From: a bacterium
GTDB lineage: Bacteria > UBA4055
Length of the DNA stretch: 64,000 bases
Assembly (NCBI GenBank): GCA_029559475.1
Contig: JAKQBN010000049.1
Location: 34,950 to 98,949 of the forward strand
Reading direction: 5' to 3'
Below, piece by piece: positions 26,136 to 35,017 of this stretch; position 1 is the stretch's first letter, and each line of letters opens with the position of its first letter. The notes below the pieces were generated by a model. The model searched no databases, was not told the DNA's origin, and saw nothing but the letters and a program-made list of their open reading frames with translations. The position numbers and the translations under genes are program-made.

Positions 26136-26882
26136 ATGACAGAAGAAGAAAAAAAGAGCGTGGTTGATCATTGGAAAGTTCCAGAAGAAACGTTCGCGTT
26201 TAAAATAATTTCCAAACTTCTGACTTTCATAACGACGCTTTTCATATGGATCATAATGTATGTTCTGAATCGTACAAAATTCTACGGTAAAGAAATAATA
26301 ATGAAAGAAAATGCGCCTTACGTATTCGCATCTAATCATACTACCATTTTCGACTCGGGATTTATCGACTGTTCCGCGTTCTTCAGAAAATCGCTCTTAT
26401 CATACAGATACCTTCCTTATCATACTCCGGAATACGGTAATTTTTACAAAAATTCCCTTCTTTCATGGTACATGGACCATGTAAAATGCATTCCTCTGGA
26501 AAGGGGTAAGGGTATCGATCAGTTCGCGCAGAAGATAGTGACACAAAAACTGAAGGAAGGGAATATAGTTCATATTTTTCCCGAGGGAACAAGAAGCAGA
26601 ACGGGAGAACTTCTTCCCGGAAAAGCCGGAGTGGGCAAAAGGGTCTATGAATCCAGAGTCAAGGTCATACCGTGCTACCATGAAGGACTCAGATCGATGC
26701 TGCCTGTCGGTAAAACGATCCCGAAATTCGGGAACAGGATCAGGATAATCATAGGAGAACCGATTTTCTTTGAAGAATATTTCGAAATGGAGAACGTTCC
26801 CGAGACATGGAGAAAAATATCCGACAGGATCATGGAGGAAATAACAAAATTAAAGGAGAAACTTCATGAGCTCGAAGCTTAA
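26136..26882 (+). CDS. plsC: 1-acyl-sn-glycerol-3-phosphate acyltransferase-like protein
   Basis: A 248-residue PlsC-family acyltransferase. An N-terminal hydrophobic helix (LLTFITTLFIWIIMYVL) anchors it to the inner membrane. The catalytic NHxxxxD motif appears as SNHTTIFDSG and the glycerol-phosphate site as FPEGTRSRTGE. It should acylate lysophosphatidic acid to phosphatidic acid, although other acceptors are possible in this family. There is no strong ribosome-binding site before the ATG. Its end overlaps the ArsR-type regulator by 17 bases. Confidence 0.87.
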   Translation: MTEEEKKSVVDHWKVPEETFAFKIISKLLTFITTLFIWIIMYVLNRTKFYGKEIIMKENAPYVFASNHTTIFDSGFIDCSAFFRKSLLSYRYLPYHTPEYGNFYKNSLLSWYMDHVKCIPLERGKGIDQFAQKIVTQKLKEGNIVHIFPEGTRSRTGELLPGKAGVGKRVYESRVKVIPCYHEGLRSMLPVGKTIPKFGNRIRIIIGEPIFFEEYFEMENVPETWRKISDRIMEEITKLKEKLHELEA

Positions 26883-27180
26883 TGAAATGCCTGATAAAAA
26901 CTGTAACGAATTTCTTCAGGAAGAAGCTGAAGTACTAAAGGCGATAGGCCATATCGTAAGGTTAAAACTTTTGCTTGCGATAGAAATGAAAAAGTGCATA
27001 GTAAAAGGCCTTGTTGACTGCGTGGCGGAAGAACAGCCAATCGTATCACAGCAGCTTGCAGTTCTAAAAAGAAGCAAGATAATTGAAGGCGTAAGGAAGG
27101 GCAACACGATCTATTACAAGATAATCGACCCGACAGTCAAACAGATAGTGGGAATCCTGGCGGACAAATATAATAAGTAG
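26866..27180 (+). CDS. ArsR/SmtB-type winged-helix regulator
   Basis: A 104-residue DNA-binding protein with the ArsR fold: AEVLKAIGHIVRLKLLLAIE, then the recognition region VSQQLAVLKRSKIIEGVRKGNTIYYKI. Cysteines in KKCIVKGLVDCV sit where some ArsR proteins bind metal or sense redox state, although the classic ELCVCDL box is not conserved. AAAGGAG lies 7 bases before the ATG, which is within the plsC end, so the two are probably coupled. The target is unknown; autoregulation of the plsC operon is possible. Confidence 0.87.
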   Translation: MSSKLNEMPDKNCNEFLQEEAEVLKAIGHIVRLKLLLAIEMKKCIVKGLVDCVAEEQPIVSQQLAVLKRSKIIEGVRKGNTIYYKIIDPTVKQIVGILADKYNK

Positions 27181-27200
27181 CATTATTGTTATCAAATCAA

Positions 27201-27229
27201 TTGATTTTTAAAATATTTATATTTATATT
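27201..27229 (+). promoter_or_regulatory. Promoter for the REC-PAS gene
   Basis: TTGATT (27201-27206), 17 bases, TATATT (27224-27229); start codon at 27274. Confidence 0.55.
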
Positions 27230-27273
27230 ATAAAAGTGACGAACCAATATAGTATCCCCAAAAGGGGTCGGTT

Positions 27274-28029
27274 ATGAAAAAAGTATCGGTATTATACCTT
27301 GAAGACGACGATCTTGATGTGGAGCTTATCAAAGAGACTTTGAACAGCGCTGACATAAGATTCAATCTTTTCCATGTTCAGAATAAGAACGATTTCAGGA
27401 TCGCTTTAAAGACGATGAAATTCGATATAATTCTAGCCGATTTCAATCTTCCGGACATCGACGGATATGGAGTTCTTTACATCGCAAAAGAGATAAATCC
27501 CGATATTCCGACGATCATACTTTCCGGAACGATCAATGAGGAGATAGCTATCGACACCCTAAAATACGGCGCTATCGATTATATTTTCAAATCAAAGCTC
27601 GAAAAGCTGATACCGGCCATTGATTCCGCGCTTGGAAAAGCTGAAGAGAACAGGAAAAAGAGAAAATACGAAAAAGAACTCGTGATGTCCGAATCGAAAT
27701 TCAGAACGATATTCCATGAACTGACCGAGCCTGTTTTCATCATAGATCCTTTTACGAAAAAGATAGCCGAGGCAAACGAGCAGGCTGAAAAAACTTTCGG
27801 TTTCAGAATGAACGAAATGATAGGCGGCAAAATGGAAATGCTGCTCGCAGATAAAAAGAGTTCATTTCCGGAAGCAGAGGCGCTTGAGCAGCTTTTTCTT
27901 TTAGATAAAGGTCCCGGAGAATCCGTTTTCATAACTAAGGAAGGAGATCAGTTCAGATCCGGATACAAGATCAAGATCATACCATGGGAAGATGCCAAAG
28001 CCTGGCTTCTTATTATTTTTACTGCATAA
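27274..28029 (+). CDS. Response regulator with C-terminal PAS domain
   Basis: A 251-residue protein. REC domain at 1-125 with the acidic pocket LEDDDLD, the phosphoacceptor aspartate in ILADFNLPDIDGYG, and conserved Ser/Lys positions in IILSG and YIFKSKL. A linker helix precedes a PAS domain from about 138 (SKFRTIFHELTEPVFIIDP). There is no DNA-binding or enzymatic output domain, so it may act by protein contacts or be a truncated sensor kinase. No kinase is adjacent. Its 3' end overlaps comF tail-to-tail by 11 bases, with no terminator between them. Confidence 0.87.
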   Translation: MKKVSVLYLEDDDLDVELIKETLNSADIRFNLFHVQNKNDFRIALKTMKFDIILADFNLPDIDGYGVLYIAKEINPDIPTIILSGTINEEIAIDTLKYGAIDYIFKSKLEKLIPAIDSALGKAEENRKKRKYEKELVMSESKFRTIFHELTEPVFIIDPFTKKIAEANEQAEKTFGFRMNEMIGGKMEMLLADKKSSFPEAEALEQLFLLDKGPGESVFITKEGDQFRSGYKIKIIPWEDAKAWLLIIFTA

Positions 28030-28687
28030 TAGACTGATTCGAACTTGTAGCTACACTTACCGCAAAAAAATTAATAAATCCGTATTTTTTCAAAGTCTGT
28101 GATGCTTCTTTAGAAGTCGCTCCCGTTGTGATAAGATCATCAACGAGGATTATAAGAGTATCTTTATCGAGCTGTGCGCCTGAATAATCAAAAATACCTT
28201 TCACATTTTCCGATCTCCCGGCGGCGTTCAGCCTTGTCTGAGACATGTTATTGAGCTTTCTTACAAGAATGTCTTTTCTTACTTCCAGCCCCGTAACTTC
28301 CGACAGTCCGGAACAGATAAGTTCGCTCTGATTATATCCTCTTTTCTTCAGCCTTTTTATATGAAGAGGCACAGGAATCAGAACCGTTTTACCGGATTCA
28401 AAATACTCTTTCAGCCTTTTACCCATTTCTTTACCGAAAATATAACCTAACTCCGGCCTTCCGTTATATTTAAGTTCGTGGATCAGTGTTTTTATGGTAT
28501 CATTATATGAAAATACGGACATGTAGTTTTTACTTTCATTCTTATGGATCTCAAGGTTGTTTAAGCATTTTCTGCAAATATATATTTCATCATTCAGATA
28601 TTTAGCGCAAACGAGACATGACTGCGGGAACAAAAAATCCAGAATGCAGGAAATGAAATAAGCGGCCTGTTTTTTCATAAAGTTCAT
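28019..28687 (-). CDS. comF: ComF-family phosphoribosyltransferase-like protein
   Basis: A 222-residue ComF/GntX-family protein. The N terminus has a four-cysteine zinc finger (CLVCAKYLNDEIYICRKC). The C-terminal phosphoribosyltransferase domain includes VILIPVPLHIKRLKKRGYNQ and the PRPP loop ILVDDLITTGATSKEA. ComF is linked to DNA uptake in naturally competent bacteria, but the family is widespread and its reaction is unclear. Its ATG overlaps the nrdR stop as ATGA, so translation is likely coupled. Confidence 0.9.
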   Translation of the reverse strand: MNFMKKQAAYFISCILDFLFPQSCLVCAKYLNDEIYICRKCLNNLEIHKNESKNYMSVFSYNDTIKTLIHELKYNGRPELGYIFGKEMGKRLKEYFESGKTVLIPVPLHIKRLKKRGYNQSELICSGLSEVTGLEVRKDILVRKLNNMSQTRLNAAGRSENVKGIFDYSGAQLDKDTLIILVDDLITTGATSKEASQTLKKYGFINFFAVSVATSSNQSIMQ

Positions 28688-29139
28688 TTGATAATATTCT
28701 GCAGTTCAGACATAAATTCTTTCACATCCTTGAATTTTCTGTAAACGGACGCGAAACGGATGTATGCGACCTCATCTGTTTTCTTTAGCTTTTCCATTAC
28801 AAGTTCGCCTATCTGAGATGTTTTAACAGTGCCGGAACTGTCGCTTTTTGTTATAAGGTCGTTGTATATTTCATTCACCATAGATTCGATCTTCTCGGGA
28901 GTGATCTGTCTTTTACGGCAGGCTATCATAATGCCGTTCTTTACCTTATCTCTTTCGAATTCCTCCACCGTGCCGTCGTGTTTTTCGACCATTAGCTCGA
29001 TCTTTTCAATATATTCATAGGTCGTGAACCTGTAACCGCAGTCCGTGCATTCCCTGCGCCTTCTTATCGCAGTATCATCCCTTACTACCCTTGAATCAAT
29101 TACTTTACTGTCTATCTTTGAACATTTAGGGCATTTCAT
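28684..29139 (-). CDS. nrdR: Ribonucleotide reductase repressor NrdR
   Basis: A 151-residue regulator with an N-terminal zinc ribbon (MKCPKC and ECTDCGYRFTTYE) followed by an ATP-cone domain (VEKHDGTVEEFERDKVKNG). It senses ATP/dATP balance and represses ribonucleotide reductase genes. Length and motifs are standard. No nrd gene lies in this window. It is 7 bases downstream of holA and coupled to comF. Confidence 0.96.
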   Translation of the reverse strand: MKCPKCSKIDSKVIDSRVVRDDTAIRRRRECTDCGYRFTTYEYIEKIELMVEKHDGTVEEFERDKVKNGIMIACRKRQITPEKIESMVNEIYNDLITKSDSSGTVKTSQIGELVMEKLKKTDEVAYIRFASVYRKFKDVKEFMSELQNIIK

Positions 29140-29146
29140 AATGATC

Positions 29147-30211
29147 CTATTTTCTTATTTCATTAAAAAAAGTAAGATAACCGCATTCCCTGTTGTCGGA
29201 ATGAAGTATCAGTTTCTCCAGAAGCGTTATGATAGCGGTCCTCGGGTCCTGATAGCCTGATTTTAACTTGATATCGCACTCGAGAAAATACCGCTGGCAT
29301 CTGATAAGTTCGGTGACTTTATATTTCTTTGCGCAGGTAATAATGTCGGCATCTTTCCATGCGTTGTTGTATCCGGCTTCATAAGCGGCTTTATCGACCG
29401 GTACCTTACCTGTAACTGCCTGATATCCTACTTCAAAAGCGGAAGTGAAAACCCTCGAAAGAAAAAGGTTTATCGCGATAGGATCGGTCTTGTTGTTTTT
29501 ATTTTTCATAATATTATCGCAGATCACTAATGATCTTTTAAGATCTTTTTCGGCCACACAATTCTGCAGTCTGAAAATATTGTATTCCTTTGAAATTCCG
29601 AGAACCTTCTCGACAATATCGTCAGTTATTGTCTTTCCTTTTGAATATTCGATCAGCTTATCGGCTTCGGAAGCGACCTGAGAAAGATTGGATGAAAGAG
29701 TAAGGCTGAGCATCTGCAGCCCTTCCATCGAAATACTGCATCCTTTGGAAGAAATATAGTTCTTGACCCAGTGCATGATCTCTCTTTCATTCTTTTCTTT
29801 AAACTCCAGACAGAGAGCTCTTTTATCAGATGTGATCTCTTTGAAAAAAGTTTTCCGTTTGTCCGGTTTAGTGCCTGTTAGAACCAGTACCGTCGTATCG
29901 ATTTTCTTCTTGAGAAATCTAGAAAGCATGTCATAAATGTCGATGTTCACTGTATCAATGTCCGATATAAGTACTATCCTTTTTACAGACATTACAGGAA
30001 GCGAATAAAGAGCGGACCCGATAAGCTCGGCAGACATATTCTCAGCGTTGAAATGCGAGTAATTAAAATCTTTCAGATCGTTATCCATAAAGGCGGAAAT
30101 GATCTCGCCGGTTTTCATTTCGATAGAAAAACTGTCTTCTCCTGAAAGCAGAAAGATCATAAATTTATTAAGTTCAACATCATTTTCGGTTTTTTTCGCC
30201 ACAATATACAT
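29147..30211 (-). CDS. holA: DNA polymerase III delta subunit
   Basis: A 354-residue clamp-loader delta subunit that opens the beta clamp. The N-terminal part has IFLLSGEDSFSIEMK and the EYNIFRLQNCVAEKDLKRSLVICD region matches the family's NIFxLxDA segment. It lacks Walker motifs, as expected for delta. The ATG at 30211 lies only about 15 bases after the predicted transcription start and has a weak ribosome-binding site; Met at 30160, just before the conserved IFLLSGED, is an alternative start. It is first in the holA-nrdR-comF run. Confidence 0.87.
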   Translation of the reverse strand: MYIVAKKTENDVELNKFMIFLLSGEDSFSIEMKTGEIISAFMDNDLKDFNYSHFNAENMSAELIGSALYSLPVMSVKRIVLISDIDTVNIDIYDMLSRFLKKKIDTTVLVLTGTKPDKRKTFFKEITSDKRALCLEFKEKNEREIMHWVKNYISSKGCSISMEGLQMLSLTLSSNLSQVASEADKLIEYSKGKTITDDIVEKVLGISKEYNIFRLQNCVAEKDLKRSLVICDNIMKNKNNKTDPIAINLFLSRVFTSAFEVGYQAVTGKVPVDKAAYEAGYNNAWKDADIITCAKKYKVTELIRCQRYFLECDIKLKSGYQDPRTAIITLLEKLILHSDNRECGYLTFFNEIRK

Positions 30212-30232
30212 CCGTTAAATTAAGTTCCGTGA

Positions 30233-30261
30233 AATATAATTTTTATTAAATTAAATTGCAA
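30233..30261 (-). promoter_or_regulatory. Promoter for holA-nrdR-comF
   Basis: Minus strand: TTGCAA (30261-30256), 17 bases, TATATT (30238-30233). The -35 hexamer is palindromic and is the same six bases as the gcvT -35 box. Confidence 0.65.
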
Positions 30262-30284
30262 TTTCAGTTTTGCATTCTTAAATT
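30256..30284 (+). promoter_or_regulatory. Promoter for gcvT
   Basis: TTGCAA (30256-30261), 17 bases, TAAATT (30279-30284), 34 bases before the ATG at 30319. It shares its -35 box with the divergent holA promoter. Confidence 0.65.
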
Positions 30285-30318
30285 CTCGGCGAAAGAAACC
30301 AATTAAAAAGGAGCTGAA

Positions 30319-31437
30319 ATGCGAACGATTTTATATGATGAACATGTTAAACTCGGCGGAAAAATAGTGGATTTCGCCGGCTGGGAAATGCCTTTATGGT
30401 ATAAAAAAGGTCAGAGCGTTGAGCATCATGCTACAAGGAAAGCCGTCGGGCTGTTCGATATATGCCATATGGGTGAATTCGACATCACCGGAAAAGGCAG
30501 CAGAGAAATGATGGCTAAGATTCTTACCAATGACATACTGGGAATGGAAGAAGGCCAGGCGATGTATAATTTCATGCTGAATGAAAAGGGCGGAGTCATA
30601 GATGACTGCATCATCTACAAATTCAATGACGAGAAATGGTTCCTCGTCGTTAACGCGGGAGGAATTCCGGGAGATTTCGAATGGCTGAAAAAGAACGCGC
30701 CGGCCGGGGTTTCGGTCGTAAATAAAAGCGACAATATGGCAAAACTCGATCTTCAGGGACCGAACGCGCCGAAAATTATTAGGGATCTGGCAGGAGAAGA
30801 AGTGCTCGATAAATTCGGTTTCTTCAGATTCAGAGACAACGTGAAATTAAAGAACATCAATGTCCTGCTTTCAAGGACGGGATATACGGGCGAGATCGGG
30901 TTTGAGATCTATTCAGACATAAAAGACGCAGTCGAACTCTGGAATATGCTTTTATCAGCCGGCGAAAAATACGGGATAGAGCCTTGCGGACTCGGCGCTA
31001 GGGATTCTTTAAGAACGGAAGCCGGACTTCCACTTCACGGACACGAGATACATCCGGACATCCCCGCTCTGGCAACGCCGTGGGATTTCGTATTCGAATG
31101 GGAGCATGAGTTTATCGGTAAAGCTGCGTTAAATAAAGTTAAAGCTGAGGGTATAAAAAGCCATACCATTCCTTTCGTAATGAACGGCAGAAGCAAGGCG
31201 ATGCACGGATGGAACGTTTTTCTCGACGGAAAAAAGATCGGCCATGTAGTATCAGGCGTTCTCTCGCCGACACTGGATAACAAACCGATAGGATTTCTGA
31301 TCTCCGAAATACCTCTTGAAACAGGAACGAAGCTGACGTTCTGCGAAGAAGGGAAGAACAGGATACTCGAAGGTGAAGTTTCTACATCACCCTTCGTAAA
31401 ACCGACATCCCGAATGAAAATGAAGAATTTTCTGTAA
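30319..31437 (+). CDS. gcvT: Glycine cleavage system aminomethyltransferase (T protein)
   Basis: A 372-residue protein that moves the aminomethyl carbon from H protein to tetrahydrofolate. Family motifs: the start GGKIVDFAGWEMPLWYK, FDICHMGEFDITG, LSRTGYTGEIGFEIY, and EPCGLGARDSLRTEAGLPLHG (landmarks EPCGLGARDSLR and GLPLHGHE). The C-terminal barrel ends FVKPTSRMK. AAAGGAG lies 8 bases before the ATG. The other glycine cleavage genes are not adjacent, so the system must be dispersed. No glycine riboswitch fits in the short leader. Confidence 0.94.
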   Translation: MRTILYDEHVKLGGKIVDFAGWEMPLWYKKGQSVEHHATRKAVGLFDICHMGEFDITGKGSREMMAKILTNDILGMEEGQAMYNFMLNEKGGVIDDCIIYKFNDEKWFLVVNAGGIPGDFEWLKKNAPAGVSVVNKSDNMAKLDLQGPNAPKIIRDLAGEEVLDKFGFFRFRDNVKLKNINVLLSRTGYTGEIGFEIYSDIKDAVELWNMLLSAGEKYGIEPCGLGARDSLRTEAGLPLHGHEIHPDIPALATPWDFVFEWEHEFIGKAALNKVKAEGIKSHTIPFVMNGRSKAMHGWNVFLDGKKIGHVVSGVLSPTLDNKPIGFLISEIPLETGTKLTFCEEGKNRILEGEVSTSPFVKPTSRMKMKNFL

Positions 31438-31445
31438 ATGAAAAA

Positions 31446-31473
31446 GGGCGGTCATCGAACCGCCCTTTTTTTT
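31446..31473. terminator. Bidirectional terminator between gcvT and the C10 protease gene
   Basis: Stem GGGCGGT / ACCGCCC with loop CATCGA, followed by eight Ts on the plus strand and preceded by five As, so it works for both converging genes. Confidence 0.9.
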
Positions 31474-31483
31474 GACTTAATTA

Positions 31484-34045
31484 TTATTTTGTCAGTACCA
31501 TTTTTCTAGTCATCTTAGATCCACCGGCTTCAAGAGTGTAATAGTAAACACCTGAATTCAATCCGGCAGCGTCAAATCCGATAAAATGTTTTCCTGAGTT
31601 CAAAAGACCTTTTACAAGTTCCGCGACTTTCTGTCCTGAAGTATTGAAAACTGTAAGTCTGACATCGGCAGCTTTATTAAGTGTAAACCCTATCTGAGTA
31701 ACCGGATTGAAAGGGTTCGGATAGTTCTGATATAGTTCAACAGAAGACGGTTCTGTAGAATTATCAATTCCGTTCGCGGAATTTACGCTTATGATAGCAG
31801 TTTTTTCATCCGTGACAGCTTTTCCGTAAGTGATCACATATTTTATCGTGTCAATACCGCTTGCATCCGTTTGCGGAGTATAGGTGAAGTCGCCGCTGTT
31901 CGAATTAGTAATTTCGAATGAGCCGAAAGAAGGTCCGTCAGTAACGCTGTAAACAGCCGTCGCATCGTAGCTTCCCAATAGAGTACCGTTCAATGAGACG
32001 TTCTGACCCATAAAGAAATACTGCGGAGCCTGAGAATCGGTCCAGTAATCAAGGCTGTTATTTACAAAAAGACCGTCGTTCACGCCGGTTAGATCATATG
32101 CGGCATCAAAAAATCCCTCGTCAAAAATCCAGTAAGCCGTGATCTTCGGATCCGGCATTTCGGGTTTTTTACCCATGATGTCTCTGATCTGAGATACTGA
32201 AAGCGGCTGATCCCACAAGATCGTTTCATCAAGCTGCCCGTCAAGATAGATCCCGTTAGCGTAGCCTAAAGTGATATATCTTGCTGTATCGTGAAGCATG
32301 GGTGACTGAGCTGTATATGATGTTTTTATATTGTCAATATTTCCGTTAATATAAATTACAAGATCTTTTCCGTCATAAACCAGATCGATATGATACCACT
32401 GTTCTGCTTTGAGAGTCTGAATGCCGTAAACTCTTCTTGTTAATCCGTCCTGAGTTTTTACGGAGAACTTAATGATGTTGTTACTTTGAACGATAGCTGA
32501 CCATCCGCTGTTTGAAGATTCGGATTTAGAAGCGATGCCGTGTTCTCTTCCTACAGTATCGAGCTTAAGCCATGTTGAAAAAGTAATTTTCGTCATGTCA
32601 TTTAGAACCTGTGCGTTTCCTGCATTTAGATAGGCTGCAGAATTGAAATCGTATGAGTTACCGAATCCTGCCAGAATTCCGCCTGCACCGAATTTTAAAT
32701 AGAACTCATCGAAAGAATTATCATTTCTTGAAGCAGCTGTAATGATTATATGAGACAACCCCTCGCCGGTCTTATTTAAAGTTAGGATACTGTCCGTGAT
32801 CATATACTGCGCGCCGTTCAGTTCGCTTGATGCGTCAATAGCAAAAGTCAGAGCCTGAGTAGTGAAGTTGTCGAAATGATCCATAAGATTTATCTGATAT
32901 GTTTCGTCTGAAGTAAATACATCATCAATAGGATCATTAAGAGAAAGTTCTTTACTTTTCGGCTTGATCTCTCTTACGACAGCCTGCCATTCATTAAATG
33001 TAGATCCTCCCGGATTAAGATTGTCGATATGATAATAACCGTCCGCCGATCCGCCCCAGCCCCAGTTGAAATGGTAATAGCTTGCATCCTGATATCCGTC
33101 GCACACAAAAGCATGTCCGCCGTCAGTACCCTGGCCTGAATAATATACAGGAAGAGATCTGTCGATTTGATCCATCAGCATGTTTTTCCAGTTCGTGCTT
33201 GTATAAGAAGAGCGGTATTCATGAATCGCAGATGTGTTATACTTAAAATAAGTTTCCAGAGCATAAGGTACGTCCTCAGAAGAAGCACCTGACCCGTCAG
33301 CGCCATAATCCATTTCAACTGCTACCCCGGCATGATAGGATATCTGAGCTACTTCGTGGATCTGATCGGAAGAAGATCCTGATGAAATTGCGTTAGGCAT
33401 CATATCCCAGTTGTATTTGGAAAGATAATAATTGGCTGATAGTGTTTGTCCCAGAACTTCGTACGAAGATGAGCTTTTACCAACTTCCGGGTACTGGTGA
33501 TAGTTCATGATCTGCGCCATAGCGGTGGCCACGCATCCTACGACTGAAAGCGATCCGCCGTCGAGAGGGCAGTAGTTGTTGTAGATAGGGCTCTGGTTCC
33601 ATGTCGTGGAGAGAAGAGGTTCCACAGCTTTTGAGCTTTTTGTAGTAATATTTCCTGATAGAATGTTTTTCCATTCCTGCGATACAGGTTCGCTGCTCAG
33701 TTGTTTATTTCTGATCTCTTTAATAGCTTTGCTGTAAAGTTCGAGCCAGAAACTTATATTCGCTTTTTCTTTATCAGCTTCGAATATTCCGTTCAAAGAA
33801 TATCCGAGTACCGGTACGGACGCGTCATCGGCAGCGATAAGAACAAAACCTCCCGACTTGAAATTGAAAGCATAAAAAGCTTCATCGTAAAGAACATAGT
33901 CCGATATTTCACCGGTAGATCTATTCTCAGATTTGACTTTCATCCAGTTCTTTGCTGCGGTCTCGGCAGTATTTATCTCTACAGGAACAGCAAAAATAGA
34001 GAAAATAACCGATATTATCATCACAGCCAGAGTTTTTCGTAACAT
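31484..34045 (-). CDS. Secreted C10 (streptopain-like) cysteine protease with LamG and type IX sorting domains
   Basis: An 853-residue exported protease. Signal peptide about 1-20; a propeptide with FVLIAADDASVPVLGYS; peptidase domain with catalytic Cys171 (GCVATAMAQIM) and His311 (GGHAFVCDGY), then FNWGWGGSADGYYHID. After a cadherin-like linker comes a LamG/concanavalin-like domain (about 480-640) with TFSTWLKLD, WYHIDLVYDG and GQLDETILWDQPLS. A second Ig-like module precedes the sorting domain (QNYPNPFNPVTQIGF to KMTRKMVLTK). The known homologue SpeB is a broad protease; the LamG part may bind a carbohydrate or protein target. AAAGGAG precedes the ATG. Confidence 0.92.
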   Translation of the reverse strand: MLRKTLAVMIISVIFSIFAVPVEINTAETAAKNWMKVKSENRSTGEISDYVLYDEAFYAFNFKSGGFVLIAADDASVPVLGYSLNGIFEADKEKANISFWLELYSKAIKEIRNKQLSSEPVSQEWKNILSGNITTKSSKAVEPLLSTTWNQSPIYNNYCPLDGGSLSVVGCVATAMAQIMNYHQYPEVGKSSSSYEVLGQTLSANYYLSKYNWDMMPNAISSGSSSDQIHEVAQISYHAGVAVEMDYGADGSGASSEDVPYALETYFKYNTSAIHEYRSSYTSTNWKNMLMDQIDRSLPVYYSGQGTDGGHAFVCDGYQDASYYHFNWGWGGSADGYYHIDNLNPGGSTFNEWQAVVREIKPKSKELSLNDPIDDVFTSDETYQINLMDHFDNFTTQALTFAIDASSELNGAQYMITDSILTLNKTGEGLSHIIITAASRNDNSFDEFYLKFGAGGILAGFGNSYDFNSAAYLNAGNAQVLNDMTKITFSTWLKLDTVGREHGIASKSESSNSGWSAIVQSNNIIKFSVKTQDGLTRRVYGIQTLKAEQWYHIDLVYDGKDLVIYINGNIDNIKTSYTAQSPMLHDTARYITLGYANGIYLDGQLDETILWDQPLSVSQIRDIMGKKPEMPDPKITAYWIFDEGFFDAAYDLTGVNDGLFVNNSLDYWTDSQAPQYFFMGQNVSLNGTLLGSYDATAVYSVTDGPSFGSFEITNSNSGDFTYTPQTDASGIDTIKYVITYGKAVTDEKTAIISVNSANGIDNSTEPSSVELYQNYPNPFNPVTQIGFTLNKAADVRLTVFNTSGQKVAELVKGLLNSGKHFIGFDAAGLNSGVYYYTLEAGGSKMTRKMVLTK

Positions 34046-34115
34046 TTTGACTCCTTTATAATTAATGATCTAAATTAACGAACTAATATAAATAATAAAA
34101 TGAAAAAAGTCATAT

Positions 34116-35003
34116 TTATTTTTTAGTCAGATCTTCAAATGTTTTATAATCGTTCTCAGTTATCACATAAACCTGATCTTTTTCTTTTACAAAAGCCAGA
34201 AATGAGTCATGATGTTTGAATAACACAACTTCACCGATATCGGAAGAAGAACTTTTATAGTTAACTACAACTTCAGGTACAACATCATTTGATTTCAAAG
34301 AATCATTAAAATCAGAAGCCCGGAAGGATGAGAGTTTTGTGAGCGTTTTTTGGATCTTTTCTGTATCGGCAGTTACGGAATCACCATTAAGGACAGCTTT
34401 CCATACGTTCTGAACTCTCTCGGCTGAAAAATTTCCGGACTTTGATCTGACAGAAAGATAAGAGATATTATCAGGATTTTCTTTTACGATCAATCTGTCT
34501 CTCCACATTTTTACATCGGATGACAGCCTGTAGCGCGGAAATATCGTGCCCAGATAGATCCTGCTGTCATTATGAACTCTGTAGAATGAATAATTCCTGT
34601 CCCTGTCATCGGATCCGATAATGTAACTGATGCTGCTGTTATCCTGCTTTCTGACAGAAATTATCGTTCCCGTGCTGTCGACGCCGAATTTTGAGAATTT
34701 GTCCTGTTTTTCAGAAATAATATTCTTTAATTCAATATCATTAATAAACTGCAGCATAGTCTGAACAGCAGCCGGTTCAGGTTCAAAATTCCCTGGCTCC
34801 TTTATCTGCCATCTGTTTAAACCTTTCGAAAGAAGGATCTTTTTTCCGTTCTTCTCAAATGACACCTCAATGACGGCTGCCGAATCGATTTTCAGTATCT
34901 TTCCGTCAAAATCTTCTGTTGTTTTTACAGGTTTTTTCAGAAGGTAAAAAGAAAGTGCGCTCAGGATTATTATGACCGAAAGAAAAATTATATTTTTTTT
35001 CAT
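34116..35003 (-). CDS. DUF4340-type membrane-anchored protein
   Basis: A 295-residue protein with one N-terminal membrane segment (IIFLSVIIILSALSFYLL), then an extracytoplasmic domain. Landmarks typical of DUF4340 are NRWQIKEP, a FGVDSTGTIISV repeat and MWRDRLIV. Proteins of this type are commonly encoded right after GldG-like and ABC-2 permease genes, as here. Function is unknown; a role in assembling or gating the ABC complex is inference. It is the last gene of a four-gene minus-strand operon starting at 38203. Confidence 0.78.
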   Translation of the reverse strand: MKKNIIFLSVIIILSALSFYLLKKPVKTTEDFDGKILKIDSAAVIEVSFEKNGKKILLSKGLNRWQIKEPGNFEPEPAAVQTMLQFINDIELKNIISEKQDKFSKFGVDSTGTIISVRKQDNSSISYIIGSDDRDRNYSFYRVHNDSRIYLGTIFPRYRLSSDVKMWRDRLIVKENPDNISYLSVRSKSGNFSAERVQNVWKAVLNGDSVTADTEKIQKTLTKLSSFRASDFNDSLKSNDVVPEVVVNYKSSSSDIGEVVLFKHHDSFLAFVKEKDQVYVITENDYKTFEDLTKK

Positions 35004-35017
35004 GATATCTCTCTCCG

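Noticed and set aside
30212..30318. Glycine riboswitch before gcvT
   Set aside because: The leader after the promoter is under 40 bases and has no tandem aptamer structure.
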